Position numbers and translations under genes: made by a program
In this document: one piece after another, positions 33,742 to 42,205 of the stretch
Layout: every line of letters begins with the position of its first letter
Numbering within the stretch: the stretch's first letter is position 1
Notes under the pieces: generated by a model
What the model was told of the DNA's origin: nothing
Database searches by the model: none
The model's input: the letters and a program-made list of their open reading frames with translations, nothing else
Origin: JANQIO01 sp036351375
GTDB lineage: Bacteria > Pseudomonadota > Gammaproteobacteria > Pseudomonadales > Halieaceae
Direction of reading: 5' to 3'
NCBI GenBank assembly: GCA_036351375.1
Contig: JAZBOY010000150.1
Span: 42,512-106,511, forward strand
Length of the DNA stretch: 64,000 nucleotides

Positions 33742-34392
33742 TCAGAATTCCGGCGGGCACTCATGCTCCAGCCACTGGCCCGTTGCGGGGTGGGTAAAAC
33801 CCAGGCTGCGGGCGTGCAGCAGCAGCCGCTGCGCCATTCCCAGGGCTTGCGCATGGGCGTACAGGTCACAGCCGAGGATGGGGTGGTCGATGCTGGCGAG
33901 ATGAAGGCGTAGTTGGTGGGAGCGACCGGTGACCGGCTTCAGCAGCAATCGGCTGCGGTCCGCCTCGCGTGTTATCACCTGGTAGCGGGTCAACGCCGCC
34001 TTGCCGCGCTCGGCGCAGATTTTCTGGCGCGGACGATTGCTCCAGTCGGGCGCGATGGGCAGGTCTATCTCGCCCCGCTCACCGTCTACCCGGCCAAATA
34101 CCACGGCATCGTAGCTCTTCTCCACGCGGCGTTCCTGAAATTGACGGCTGATGTGCGCATGGGTGGCAGCGTTCAGCGGTATGACCATGATGCCGGAGGT
34201 GTCGAGGTCCAGGCGGTGTACGATGGATGCGCCGGGATAGGCCTCACGCAGGCGGTTGATCACGCAGTCCTGGTTGTCCGGGTGGCGGCCGGGCACAGAG
34301 AGCAGCAACTGCGGCTTGCGCACCAGCAACAGGTGTTCATCGGCATAGAGAATATCCACGGACTCCGCGCAGGGCGGTACGATATAGGTCAT
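33742..34392 (-). CDS. rluA: Pseudouridine synthase RluA
   Basis: 216 residues from ATG 34392. RluA makes pseudouridine at 23S rRNA position 746 and tRNA position 32. The signature is HRLDLDTSGIMV near residue 65, with the catalytic Asp. Local sequences LLLSVPGR, DWSNRPRQKICAERGK, KPVTGRSHQLRLHL and HPILGCDLYAHAQAL are those of RluA rather than RluC/D. No S4 domain precedes it, as expected for RluA. Its ATG overlaps that of the opposite methyltransferase gene (CATG at 34390-34393). Confidence 0.94.
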   Translation of the reverse strand: MTYIVPPCAESVDILYADEHLLLVRKPQLLLSVPGRHPDNQDCVINRLREAYPGASIVHRLDLDTSGIMVIPLNAATHAHISRQFQERRVEKSYDAVVFGRVDGERGEIDLPIAPDWSNRPRQKICAERGKAALTRYQVITREADRSRLLLKPVTGRSHQLRLHLASIDHPILGCDLYAHAQALGMAQRLLLHARSLGFTHPATGQWLEHECPPEF

Positions 34393-35071
34393 GACTGGCG
34401 ACTCGAACGCGACGGCGCGCATTGTACACCCCGGGCTGTCGGCCCGGCTGCAGCAGCACCTGCCGTTCGCCGAGGCCCAATGCCAGCCGCTGCCGGAGGA
34501 GCCAGGCCTGCGCTTGTACCTCCTCAATCCGGACTTCCCGCAACATGCCCTCAGCGCTGAACAGATGCGCGCCGTGCTCAACTATCCCGCCTACTGGGCC
34601 TTCTGCTGGGCCAGCGGCCAGGTGCTGGCGCGCTTCCTGCGTGAGCGGCCCGGTTGGGTGCGCGAGGCGCGGGTGCTGGATTTCGGCAGCGGCTCCGGCG
34701 TGGCAGGCATCGCGGCGGCCCGGCTGGGCGCGCGGGAAGTGGTCGCCTGCGACATCGATCCAGATGCGCTCGCCGCCACCGCTGCCAACGCAGAGCTCAA
34801 CGGGGTTCACCTCGGCCTGCGTGCGGACTTCGATAGCTGTCGCGGCCATTTCGACCTGATCCTGGTGGCCGATGTGCTGTATGACCGCGACAACCTGCCC
34901 TGGCTTGACCGCTTGGCGGAGCGCGCTGACCGGGTATTGGTGGCGGATTCGCGCATCCGGGATTTCAGCCACCCGCGCTACCAGAAGCTGGGTGAGTGGG
35001 AGAGCAATACCTGGCCAGACCTGGATGAATCGCCGGAGTTTCGCCGGGTGTCGATCTACAGCACTCGCTGA
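34391..35071 (+). CDS. Class I SAM-dependent methyltransferase
   Basis: 226 residues from ATG 34391. The Rossmann SAM site is VLDFGSGSGVAGIAAARLGAREVVACDIDPDAL near residues 95-125, described here by the GxGxG motif FGSGSGVAG. A following strand ends VADVLYDRDN. The layout is like ETFbeta/lysine methyltransferases (FAM86 or prmA-like), but the substrate is unknown. The N-terminal 60 residues (LSARLQQHLPFAEAQCQPL) are variable. Its start codon overlaps that of rluA on the other strand, so no room remains for an ordinary 5' leader; either a later start or transcription from inside rluA is needed. Confidence 0.85.
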   Translation: MTGDSNATARIVHPGLSARLQQHLPFAEAQCQPLPEEPGLRLYLLNPDFPQHALSAEQMRAVLNYPAYWAFCWASGQVLARFLRERPGWVREARVLDFGSGSGVAGIAAARLGAREVVACDIDPDALAATAANAELNGVHLGLRADFDSCRGHFDLILVADVLYDRDNLPWLDRLAERADRVLVADSRIRDFSHPRYQKLGEWESNTWPDLDESPEFRRVSIYSTR

Positions 35072-35102
35072 CGATCAATTCCCAAACTCGATGATGGTCG
35101 TC

Positions 35103-35978
35103 TCAGGCATTGCCGGCCCCGGCCAGGTGCTGGTTGAGCTGGCTGCGGAAGTCTTCCCGATAGCGCCGCGAAAGGGTCACGCTGCGTCCGCTCTTGAGGC
35201 TGACGTCGCAATCGCCCGATTCCAGCGGTGTGATGGTATCGACGTAGTCGAGGTTGACACCGCGGGAGCGGTGGATGCGCACGAAGCCGCGCTCGGCCAG
35301 GCTATCCACCAGATTGTTCATGGTAGCGCGCAGGGGATAGACCTTATCCTGCACGTGCAGGTTCACGTAGTTGCCCGCGGCTTCCAGCCACTCCACGTCA
35401 TCAACCTTGACCACGAACTCCTTGCCCAATTTGCGGACCAGAAAGCGCTCGGGCGTGCGACCTACCGGCGTATCCTCGTTGCTGGCTACCGGCACTGCCT
35501 CGCCCCGCAGACGGCTGAGAATGAAGCGATAGCCATGGATAAAAATGAGCATCACAACATAGAACCATGCGTCCTTGCGGTATTCGTAGATGAAGCTCAG
35601 CAACAGGTTGTTGCTGAACTGGTACTCGATTCCTTGCAGTCCGAAGGCCGCTTTGCGGAGCGCCACGAACAGGCTGATGTGAGCCAGGCTGAAGACGACC
35701 GAAGCGCCGACGTGGAAGAGCAGGTTGCGCCGCAGCTTGCCCCAATGCAGGGGAAAGTGATTAAGGAACCAGATCACCGCCGGAATCAGGGCCAGGCTCG
35801 CCAGGGCGCTGCTGTACTCTGTGATGAAGGGCCGCGACACCGGTATCTGGGCGCCAGCGCGGTTTGCCTCCATCAGAATTGAGGTGGCGTTGATGCTGTT
35901 GTTGACGAACAGCAGCAAGGCAACTAGCAGTGACGCGTACAGGCGTTCGCGGTGCAGGTAGCGCTCCAGGGTCATCAT
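35103..35978 (-). CDS. Membrane-anchored LytTR-family transcriptional regulator
   Basis: 291 residues from the tandem ATG-ATG at 35973-35978. Four hydrophobic segments are visible: residues ~15-35, 55-75, 90-110 and 130-150 (WFYVVMLIFIHGYRFIL). Then comes a LytTR DNA-binding domain from ~185 on (FLVRKLGKEFVVKVDDVEWLEAAGNYVNLHVQDKVYPL, ending HRSRGVNLDYVDTI and SGRSVTLSRRYR). Such single proteins join a membrane sensor module to DNA binding, without a kinase. The open frame continues upstream past the tandem ATG, but without family sequence. It is divergent from the acyltransferase gene, 159 bases away, which is its most likely target (inference). Confidence 0.88.
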   Translation of the reverse strand: MMTLERYLHRERLYASLLVALLLFVNNSINATSILMEANRAGAQIPVSRPFITEYSSALASLALIPAVIWFLNHFPLHWGKLRRNLLFHVGASVVFSLAHISLFVALRKAAFGLQGIEYQFSNNLLLSFIYEYRKDAWFYVVMLIFIHGYRFILSRLRGEAVPVASNEDTPVGRTPERFLVRKLGKEFVVKVDDVEWLEAAGNYVNLHVQDKVYPLRATMNNLVDSLAERGFVRIHRSRGVNLDYVDTITPLESGDCDVSLKSGRSVTLSRRYREDFRSQLNQHLAGAGNA

Positions 35979-36137
35979 GGAGCCATTATGGAAGCTGCGC
36001 ACCCACCGTACAAACTGTCTCCCGACGGTTCGTCCCTGTATTCCACCACTTGTCACTAAATCCCGGCAATTCAAGGAATTGCGGTAGTGCTTGCCCTGCC
36101 CCGAAATAACAATGGCGGCATGACAGGAGGCACTGAA

Positions 36138-37361
36138 ATGAAAGCTATAGATCACTCCGCCGCTCCGCCCCGGCGCTACGACCTGGACTGGCTGCGTGTC
36201 CTGGCATTTGGTCTGCTCATTCTTTACCACGTGGGCATGTACTACGTGGCTGATTGGGGCTGGCACATCAAGAGTCCAGAGCCCAGTGAATTTCTGCAGA
36301 ACCTGATGTGGCTGACCAATCCGTGGCGCATGTCCCTGTTGTTTTTCGTCTCCGGCGCGGCACTGTTTTTTGCCTCGCGCAAGATTTCGCCGGGCGCCCT
36401 GGTCAAGCTGCGCAACAAACGGCTGCTTTTGCCACTGCTGTTCGGCATGGCGGTGATTGTGCCGCCGCAACTCTACGTGGAACTGGTCACGAGCGAGGGC
36501 ATGGCGTGGGGCTACGGCACTTTCTACGCTACCTATCTCGATGTCGGCACCGAAGCCTACCCACAGCACCAGCACGGCCCGCTCGGGCTGTGGACCTGGA
36601 ATCACCTGTGGTTCCTGGCCTACCTGTGGGTGTACACGCTGGTGTTTGTGTTGATCAAGCCGCTGCTGGACAGAGCCGCCCGCCGCCTGCGTGACGCGCG
36701 CCCCGGTAGCTGGACTGTCCTGTTGCTGCCCGTTGTGATGCTGACTGCCTTTCGGCTGCTGCTGGCTGAGCACTACCCGCCGAACAATGCGCTGTTTGGC
36801 GACTGGTACAACCACTCCCGCTATTTCGCCTTCCTATGCGGTGGCTACCTGTTGGCGGATTGCGTTGCATTCTGGTCCCTGGCCGCCCGGCACTGCTGGC
36901 GGTTTCTGGCCGCGGCATTTGCTGCTTACGCAAGCGTACTCATGATCGTAAACGGACTCTTTGACTCGCTGAGGCCGCTTCCGGAGGAGGGGCCGGGGCT
37001 CGTTCTTGTCCGTGTACTGGCTTCCTTCGATCAGTGGCTGTGGATTCTCGCCGTGCTTGGGCTCGGACATCGCTACCTAAACCGTCCCGGTGCGGTTCTG
37101 CGCTATATGAACGACGCCATCCTGCCCTGGTACATGCTGCACCAGACTCTGATCATACTTTTTGCGTTCTGGCTGCTACCGCTGGCGCTGCCTCGGGGCC
37201 TGGAGTCTGTTGTGCTTGTGCTCGCCACGGTGGTTGGCTGTGCCCTGGGCTACGAGCTGGTGCGGCGCTTCCGGGCAGGGCGGCTGCTGTTTGGCCTCAA
37301 GGTCGATCGAGAGTCTTCTGCCAGCGCGCTGCCCGGTGGGCCAGCGGCTTCTGCACTATGA
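36138..37361 (+). CDS. Acyltransferase 3 family membrane protein (OpgC-like)
   Basis: 407 residues from ATG 36138 (AGGAGG upstream). About ten membrane spans. The conserved start RYDLDWLRVLAFGLLILYH with a conserved Asp-Trp-Leu-Arg and His, FFVSGAALFFA and NHLWFLAYLWVYTL are typical of acyltransferase 3 and close to OpgC/MdoC. This family moves acyl groups (succinyl, acetyl) across the membrane onto sugars such as osmoregulated glucans. The last 15 residues (SASALPGGPAASAL) are not family-like: they run into a fragment of an unrelated gene at 37321-37509, so the natural end has been altered. Divergent from a LytTR regulator. Confidence 0.88.
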   Translation: MKAIDHSAAPPRRYDLDWLRVLAFGLLILYHVGMYYVADWGWHIKSPEPSEFLQNLMWLTNPWRMSLLFFVSGAALFFASRKISPGALVKLRNKRLLLPLLFGMAVIVPPQLYVELVTSEGMAWGYGTFYATYLDVGTEAYPQHQHGPLGLWTWNHLWFLAYLWVYTLVFVLIKPLLDRAARRLRDARPGSWTVLLLPVVMLTAFRLLLAEHYPPNNALFGDWYNHSRYFAFLCGGYLLADCVAFWSLAARHCWRFLAAAFAAYASVLMIVNGLFDSLRPLPEEGPGLVLVRVLASFDQWLWILAVLGLGHRYLNRPGAVLRYMNDAILPWYMLHQTLIILFAFWLLPLALPRGLESVVLVLATVVGCALGYELVRRFRAGRLLFGLKVDRESSASALPGGPAASAL

Positions 37362-37509
37362 CTCACAGTGGGCGGCGCTGGCCCGGCACTTCGATGAGGA
37401 GCAGCTCGTGGAGCTGGTCATGCTGGCGGGTCTATACCAGGCTGTCAGCTTCGTGGTGAACGCCTTTCGAATACCCGCTGAGTGCTTCGCCGCTGCACCG
37501 CCCCGGTAA
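37321..37509 (+). pseudogene. Remnant of a carboxymuconolactone-decarboxylase-type gene, 3' part
   Basis: In a frame different from the acyltransferase, about 60 codons read as the C-terminus of a carboxymuconolactone decarboxylase/AhpD-like protein: LLHYDSQWAALARHFDEEQ, then LVELVMLAGLYQAVSFVVNAF. The frame ends at TAA 37507-37509. No start, ribosome site or N-terminal half (with the CxxC of AhpD) is present. It overlaps the acyltransferase tail by about 40 bases, so a deletion or insertion probably joined the two. Confidence 0.7.
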
Positions 37510-37589
37510 CGGCGGCAGGTCGCGGTCGCAGCATTCGCAATTGGGTCGCAGTTGCAGCATCGCTTCAGGTCCTGCGAGTGATGGTCGCG

Positions 37590-38393
37590 TCAGTGGCCGA
37601 ACGCGGCCCGGCCTAGCGCGGTCCGGTAGGCGGCAACGGCATTGGCAAAGCCCATGCGAATGGCATCAACCGTCAGCGCGTGGCCGATAGACACCTCTAG
37701 GATCCCGGGGATGGTGGCAAAGCGGGGCAGGTTGTTGAGGTCCAGGTCATGGCCGGCATTGACGCCCAGCCCCAGCTCATTGGCAAGTTCCGCGGCGGCG
37801 CGGAAGCGTTCGAACACGGCGTCCACCTGACTGCTCTGCTTGCAGGCATCCGCATAGCTCTCGGTATAGAGCTCGATACGGTCGGCGCCACTCTCGGCGG
37901 CGAGCCGAATCTGCTCCAGGTCCGGGTCCATGAACAGGCTGCTGCGGATGCCCAGCTTTTTGAGGTCGGCAACGATGTCCGCCACCCGCTCACCATCGCG
38001 GGTCATGTCAAAGCCGTGGTCCGAGGTCAGCTGGTTGTCGCCGTCCGGCACCAGGGTGGCCTGGTCGGGTCGGACTTCGCGCACCAGCTCCATGAAGCCC
38101 GGGTAGTCGCCCACGCCCTCTCGGTCGCTCTTGCGGGCGGGCGCGAAGGGATTCCCCTCGATGTTGAATTCCACCGCGCCGCCGGCGGGGTGGGTGAGCC
38201 CTGCCACCAGTGGCCCCAGTTCCAGGCAGTCATCGGCCCGGATGTGGCGCTGGTCGGGCCGCGGGTGCACGGTAATGCCGTCGGCGCCGGCGTCGATCGC
38301 CATGCGAGCGTGCTCGGTCACGCTGGGGTTGGTGGTGTCCCGCGAATTGCGGATCAGCGCGATCTTGTTGAGATTGACGCTGAGGGCAATCAT
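37590..38393 (-). CDS. pdxJ: Pyridoxine 5'-phosphate synthase PdxJ
   Basis: 267 residues. It condenses 1-deoxy-D-xylulose 5-phosphate with 3-amino-2-oxopropyl phosphate in vitamin B6 synthesis. Family sequences are clear: LSVNLNKIALIRNSR near the start, GADGITVHPRPDQRHIR (substrate-binding loop), LVPDGDNQLTSDHGFD, SLFMDPDLEQI and NAGHDLDLNNLPRF, a conserved His region, then EVSIGHALTVDAIRMG. PdxJ is often beside recO or acpS; here it follows a cyclophilin gene. Its ATG shares bases with the cyclophilin stop (38390-38393). Confidence 0.96.
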   Translation of the reverse strand: MIALSVNLNKIALIRNSRDTTNPSVTEHARMAIDAGADGITVHPRPDQRHIRADDCLELGPLVAGLTHPAGGAVEFNIEGNPFAPARKSDREGVGDYPGFMELVREVRPDQATLVPDGDNQLTSDHGFDMTRDGERVADIVADLKKLGIRSSLFMDPDLEQIRLAAESGADRIELYTESYADACKQSSQVDAVFERFRAAAELANELGLGVNAGHDLDLNNLPRFATIPGILEVSIGHALTVDAIRMGFANAVAAYRTALGRAAFGH

Positions 38394-38986
38394 TCGCCGG
38401 GCTCGGTCTCCTCGGCCGCCTCTTCGGGTTCGGCTTCCTGGCCGACAATTACCACCTCGGTGATCGTGATCGGGGTGAGCGGAACGTCGCCGTGGCTCAT
38501 GAAATTCCCGGTGGGTTCAATGGCGATGGAGTCGACCACGAACATACCGTCCGTCACCTCGCCGAATACCGTGTAGCCGGGGTTGCTGGGGGACCAGTCG
38601 AGACGGAAGTTGTTGCGCACGTTGATGAAGAACTGGCTGGTGGCACTGTCCGGTTCGTTGGTACGCGCCATGGCGATAGTGCCGCGCTGGTGGTGCAGGC
38701 GGTTGCGCGACTCGTTCTTGATGGGGTCGCGGGTGGGCTTCTCCTCCATGCGCTCGGTCATGCCGCCGCCCTGGATCATGAAGTTGGGGATCACCCGGTG
38801 AAAGATGGTGCCCTCGTAGAACCCGCTCTCGGCATAGGCGAGGAAGTTCTCCACGGTAATCGGTGCTTTCTCGGCAAACAGGCGCAGGGTGATGTCGCCA
38901 TGGCTGGTGCGCAGGATCACCTGCGGGTCCTCGGCGGCGGCCGCATGCGCCACGGTCATCAGCAGGGCAGCAATCCAGTGTTTCAT
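38390..38986 (-). CDS. Secreted cyclophilin-type peptidyl-prolyl isomerase
   Basis: 198 residues with a signal peptide (KHWIAALLMTVAHAAAA). The cyclophilin core includes FHRVIPNFMIQGGGMTERME, MARTNEPDSATSQFFINV and VFGEVTDGMFVVDSI. The active-site Arg (FHRV) and Phe/Gln (QFFI) are present. It speeds cis-trans Pro isomerisation in periplasmic folding. An acidic extension (EAEPEEAAEETEPGE) ends the protein, unusual for PpiA. It overlaps pdxJ in an ATGA junction on the same strand; because genes here read from high to low coordinates, pdxJ is upstream. Confidence 0.93.
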   Translation of the reverse strand: MKHWIAALLMTVAHAAAAEDPQVILRTSHGDITLRLFAEKAPITVENFLAYAESGFYEGTIFHRVIPNFMIQGGGMTERMEEKPTRDPIKNESRNRLHHQRGTIAMARTNEPDSATSQFFINVRNNFRLDWSPSNPGYTVFGEVTDGMFVVDSIAIEPTGNFMSHGDVPLTPITITEVVIVGQEAEPEEAAEETEPGE

Positions 38987-39017
38987 CGCGTTGACTCCTT
39001 ACAGATTCAGGTTCGAT

Positions 39018-39701
39018 TCAGGCCCAGCTCGAGCTGCTGCGTGGGCGCGGGCGCAGGCGCTGGGCAACCAGTGCAATCACGATGCCGGCCAGCACCGCCA
39101 TGGCGCCGTTCATGAAGGAACGACTGTCGGCACTGTCCTTGAGGCGCTGGTTTTCGGCTTCCAGAACTTCCAGCCGGGTGCGCATTACCTGGCTTTCCTC
39201 GGTGAGGCGGCGATTGGTGATGTCGAGATTCAGGGCGTTGGCAGACAGGCGCTTCAGGTCCTGCAATTCCGTGCTGGTTTCCTCCAGCGAGCGATCAAGG
39301 CCGGCGGCCCGTTCGTTGGCCTCTGTGAGCGCCTGGCTGACTTCCACCAGCTGTGACCGCAAGCTGTCTTCGTCACCGATCAGGGTATCGTATTGCTCCT
39401 GCAGGGCGGCCAGGCGGTCGCTGGCGGGCATTTCCTCGGTGAGGTAGCGGGTCAGCATCCAGCCTTCGGTGCCATTGTCGGTGGCCACCAGCGAATAACC
39501 GCTGTCTTCATTGGTCTCCTGCACGGTCAGCCGGGTGCCGCTGGGCAGGCCGCGGTGCACGATGCGGTATTCGCTGCCCTGGCCGCTGCGCAGCGGCACG
39601 TAGAGCACGTCGGTGATAAAGCGGATTTCCTGGGCAGCGGCCACGCCGGCCTGCAGGGCCAGTGCGCAGAGCAGAAGCCCGGTTTTCATGGGGCGGTTCA
39701 T
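39018..39701 (-). CDS. SH3-domain, coiled-coil membrane protein (YgiM-like)
   Basis: 227 residues. A signal peptide (MKTGLLLCALALQAGVAAA) is followed by a bacterial SH3 domain (FITDVLYVPLRSGQGSEYRIV...GWMLTRYLTEE, residues ~25-90), a coiled-coil region ~95-195 (LAALQEQYDTLIGDEDSLRS..., LEVLEAENQRLKDSADS) and one C-terminal membrane span (AMAVLAGIVIALVAQRL) with a basic tail. This is the layout of E. coli YgiM, sometimes called the TIGR04211 family. The role is unknown, probably in the envelope. An in-frame ATG at 39689 is an alternative start. Confidence 0.88.
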   Translation of the reverse strand: MNRPMKTGLLLCALALQAGVAAAQEIRFITDVLYVPLRSGQGSEYRIVHRGLPSGTRLTVQETNEDSGYSLVATDNGTEGWMLTRYLTEEMPASDRLAALQEQYDTLIGDEDSLRSQLVEVSQALTEANERAAGLDRSLEETSTELQDLKRLSANALNLDITNRRLTEESQVMRTRLEVLEAENQRLKDSADSRSFMNGAMAVLAGIVIALVAQRLRPRPRSSSSWA

Positions 39702-39731
39702 GTTGCGTGTGTTCCTGTTGGCAATCTGTCG

Positions 39732-40031
39732 TCAGGGTAGAACGATTTTGTAGGGCTTGACCACTACCTGTGCAAAGACGCCCGCGGTCACATAGGGATC
39801 GGCGTCGGCCCAGGCCCTGGCGTCCTCGAGGCTGTCGAACTCGGCGATGATCAGGCTACCGGTAAAGCCGGCCTCGCCCGGGTCCTCGGTATCCAGCGCC
39901 GGATGCGGCCCCGCCACCAGCAATCGCCCCTGGTTTTTCAGTTCTTCCATTCGTTCCAGGTGGGCCGGCCGCGCCTTGGCGCGCAGTGGCAGGCTGTCGG
40001 CAACGTCTTCGCAGATGATGGCGTAGTACAT
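39732..40031 (-). CDS. yciI: YciI-like protein
   Basis: 99 residues. YciI proteins form small ferredoxin-like dimers with a His-Asp pair; here the start YYAIICEDVADSL, the inner HLERMEELKNQGRLLVAGPHPALD and the end SLEDARAWADADPYVTAGVF fit. The function is not settled: a possible hydrolase or stress-related enzyme. Its start overlaps the stop of yciB (TGATG at 40029-40033), so the two are translationally coupled. E. coli also keeps yciI beside yciB. Confidence 0.92.
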   Translation of the reverse strand: MYYAIICEDVADSLPLRAKARPAHLERMEELKNQGRLLVAGPHPALDTEDPGEAGFTGSLIIAEFDSLEDARAWADADPYVTAGVFAQVVVKPYKIVLP

Positions 40032-40636
40032 CAGTCGACTTCCGCCGCGGTGTCGGCCACGGTGTCCTCTTCCTTGATATGGGGCGCGATCATGAAACCG
40101 GTGATGATGGTCAGCAGTAGCGTGAAGCCAAAGGCGGAGTACAGCTTGTAGCTGACCCAGAACGCTTCACTGAACTGGTAGGCGACCACCAGGTTGAGGG
40201 CGCCCACGAGGCTGAAGTTGCCGACCCAGAGCCACAGCAGGCGGCTCCATATCGGCTTCGGCAGGCTGATCTGCGAGCCCAGTGTCCGTTCCATCAGGTT
40301 GCGATCACCGATGAAGTGGCTGGCGCCGAACACCAGGGCCAGCACCCAGTTGAATACGGTGGGTTTCCAGAAGATGAAGGTCTGGTCCCGGAACAGCAGG
40401 GTGGCGCCGCCGAACACACATACCGCGGCCAGCAGCCACAGCAGGCGCTTTTCCAGCTCGCGGGTGAAAACCCAGGTCAACAGCACCTGCAGCGCGGTGG
40501 CCACAATCAGCACCGCCGTGGCCGAGAAGATGCCGTCCATCGTGTAGCTCCACTCGCCCAGCGACACGGTGTCGCCCTTCATCTGGTAGGCGACGAAAAA
40601 CAGGATGATCGGAATGAATTCCGCGATTTGTTTCAT
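40031..40636 (-). CDS. yciB: Inner-membrane spanning protein YciB (septation protein A family)
   Basis: 201 residues from ATG 40636; the longer in-frame form is less likely because the family starts KQIAEFIPIILFFVAYQMKG. Five membrane spans are visible, with markers LLWLLAAVCVFGGATLLFRDQTFIFWKPT, AANWVL-like NWVLALVFG and NLMERTLGSQISLPKPIWSRL. In E. coli YciB affects envelope integrity and septum formation; its mechanism is unclear. It overlaps yciI by one base. The divergent gene rnm starts 101 bases away. Confidence 0.93.
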   Translation of the reverse strand: MKQIAEFIPIILFFVAYQMKGDTVSLGEWSYTMDGIFSATAVLIVATALQVLLTWVFTRELEKRLLWLLAAVCVFGGATLLFRDQTFIFWKPTVFNWVLALVFGASHFIGDRNLMERTLGSQISLPKPIWSRLLWLWVGNFSLVGALNLVVAYQFSEAFWVSYKLYSAFGFTLLLTIITGFMIAPHIKEEDTVADTAAEVD

Positions 40637-40736
40637 GGGACTCTCTGTGGGGCCGTCTGAATCGGTGCCGGGTTTGTAATCGGAAGGTGTTAAAGCGCTA
40701 CCACTGGCGGGGCGTAGTCTGGATAATGCGGCGCCT

Positions 40737-41579
40737 ATGATAATTGATTTCCACACCCATAGTCATGCCTCCGATGGCGCGCTGGCACCGTCAGCCCTGC
40801 TGGCGGAAGCCTTGGCGGCCGGGGTCGAGCAGTTTGCCGTGACCGACCACGACACGGTGGCCGGCTACGTCGCGCTGCTGGAAGGGGAGTCGCTGCCCCC
40901 GGGGTTCCGTTTGCTGGCAGGTACCGAGCTCTCCAGCCTGTGGAGCGGTGTGGGGGTGCATGTGGTCGGCCTGGGCATGGATATCGGGCACCCGGGATTC
41001 CAGGCCGGACTTGCCCGGCTGGATGCCGCCCGCCGCGAACGCGCCGAGCTGATTGCCGAAAAGCTGGAGCGGCGGGGCATGCCCGGCGCGCTGGCGGGTG
41101 CCCGGGCAGAGGCCGGCGACAGCCAGATCGGCAGGCCGCACTTTGCCGCGTGGATGGTATCCCAAGGCCATGTGGCGGACGCCAACGAGGCCTTCGACAA
41201 GTACCTGGGTGCCGGCAAGCCGGGCGATGTGAAGGCCTGCTGGCCCGGCATGGCCGAGGTGACCGACTGGATCGTCGCTGCCGGTGGCGTGGCGGTGTTG
41301 GCGCACCCGCTGAAATACAAGATGACCCGGGTGAAGCTCAAGCGCTGCCTCAAGGACTTCATGGCCGCCGGCGGCAGCGCCATGGAAGTGTTCTCCGGCC
41401 GCCAGACCCGGGAGCAGACCCAGGACCTGTGCGAAATCGCCAATGAACTCGGGCTGCTGGCCTCCGCCGGCAGCGATTTTCACGCCCATTGGGAATATGG
41501 CCCGCACCTGGGCGTCGACACGACCAGCCTGCCGATCGAGGTGGACCTGCTGACCGCTGAGCGGCTGGGGGCGGGATGA
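40737..41579 (+). CDS. rnm: PHP-domain nuclease Rnm (RNase AM, YciV)
   Basis: 280 residues. The PHP metal site is clear: IIDFHTHSHASDGALAP near the start, VTDHDTVAGY near residue 40, GTELSS near 64, the LAHPLKYKM histidine near 195 and GSDFHAHWEYGPHLG near 245. RNase AM is a 5'-to-3' exonuclease that trims rRNA and short RNA. A GATAAT-like hexamer at 40722-40727 ends only 9 bases before the ATG and no ribosome site is seen, so its mRNA may be nearly leaderless. yciO overlaps it by four bases (ATGA). Confidence 0.92.
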   Translation: MIIDFHTHSHASDGALAPSALLAEALAAGVEQFAVTDHDTVAGYVALLEGESLPPGFRLLAGTELSSLWSGVGVHVVGLGMDIGHPGFQAGLARLDAARRERAELIAEKLERRGMPGALAGARAEAGDSQIGRPHFAAWMVSQGHVADANEAFDKYLGAGKPGDVKACWPGMAEVTDWIVAAGGVAVLAHPLKYKMTRVKLKRCLKDFMAAGGSAMEVFSGRQTREQTQDLCEIANELGLLASAGSDFHAHWEYGPHLGVDTTSLPIEVDLLTAERLGAG

Positions 41580-42202
41580 GCCAGTTCTTCCAGGTGCACC
41601 CGGAAAATCCGCAGGTTCGCCTGGTGCGGCAGGCGGCAGACATCGTGCAGGGCGGGGGTGTGATCGCATATCCCACCGACTCCGCCTACGCGCTGGGCTG
41701 CCACATCGGCGACAAGAATGCGCTGGACCGTATCCGCCGCATACGCAAGCTGGACAAGGACCACAACTTCACCCTGGTGTGCCGTGACCTGTCGGAACTG
41801 GCCACCTACGCCCGGGTCGACAACGCCGCCTATCGGCTGCTGCGCAACAATACGCCAGGGCCCTATACCTTCATTCTCGAGGCGACATCCGAGGTGCCGC
41901 GGCGCCTGAAGCACCCGAAGCGCAAGACTATCGGCCTGCGGGTGCCGGACAATCGCATCGCCCTGGACCTGCTGGAAGCCCTGGGAGAGCCGCTGATGAG
42001 CGTGACCCTGATCATGCCCGGCGACGATATTCCCCTCACTGATCCCTACGATATTCGCCACACCCTCGAGCACGAGGTAGACCTGGTGATCGACGGCGGC
42101 TTCTGCGGCCTGGAGCCGACCACGGTGGTAGACCTGTCGAGCGGCCTGCCGCAAGTGGTGCGGGAGGGCAAGGGCGACGGGGAGCCATTCCTGGCGGCCT
42201 GA
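41576..42202 (+). CDS. yciO: YciO (Sua5/YrdC-type fold)
   Basis: 208 residues. The YrdC-like fold is marked by IAYPTDSAYALGCHIGDKNAL, IRKLDKDHNFTLVCRDLSEL, PGPYTFILEATSEVP and RRLKHPKRKTIGLRVPDN, which match YciO rather than TsaC. Relatives make threonylcarbamoyl-adenylate for tRNA t6A; for YciO itself the in vivo role is less sure. ATGA overlap with rnm makes them a pair. A tandem repeat begins right after the stop. Confidence 0.93.
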   Translation: MSQFFQVHPENPQVRLVRQAADIVQGGGVIAYPTDSAYALGCHIGDKNALDRIRRIRKLDKDHNFTLVCRDLSELATYARVDNAAYRLLRNNTPGPYTFILEATSEVPRRLKHPKRKTIGLRVPDNRIALDLLEALGEPLMSVTLIMPGDDIPLTDPYDIRHTLEHEVDLVIDGGFCGLEPTTVVDLSSGLPQVVREGKGDGEPFLAA

Positions 42203-42205
42203 GAC

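Noticed and set aside
35979..36815. In-frame upstream extension of the LytTR regulator
   Set aside because: It lies antisense to the acyltransferase; the family begins at the tandem ATG.
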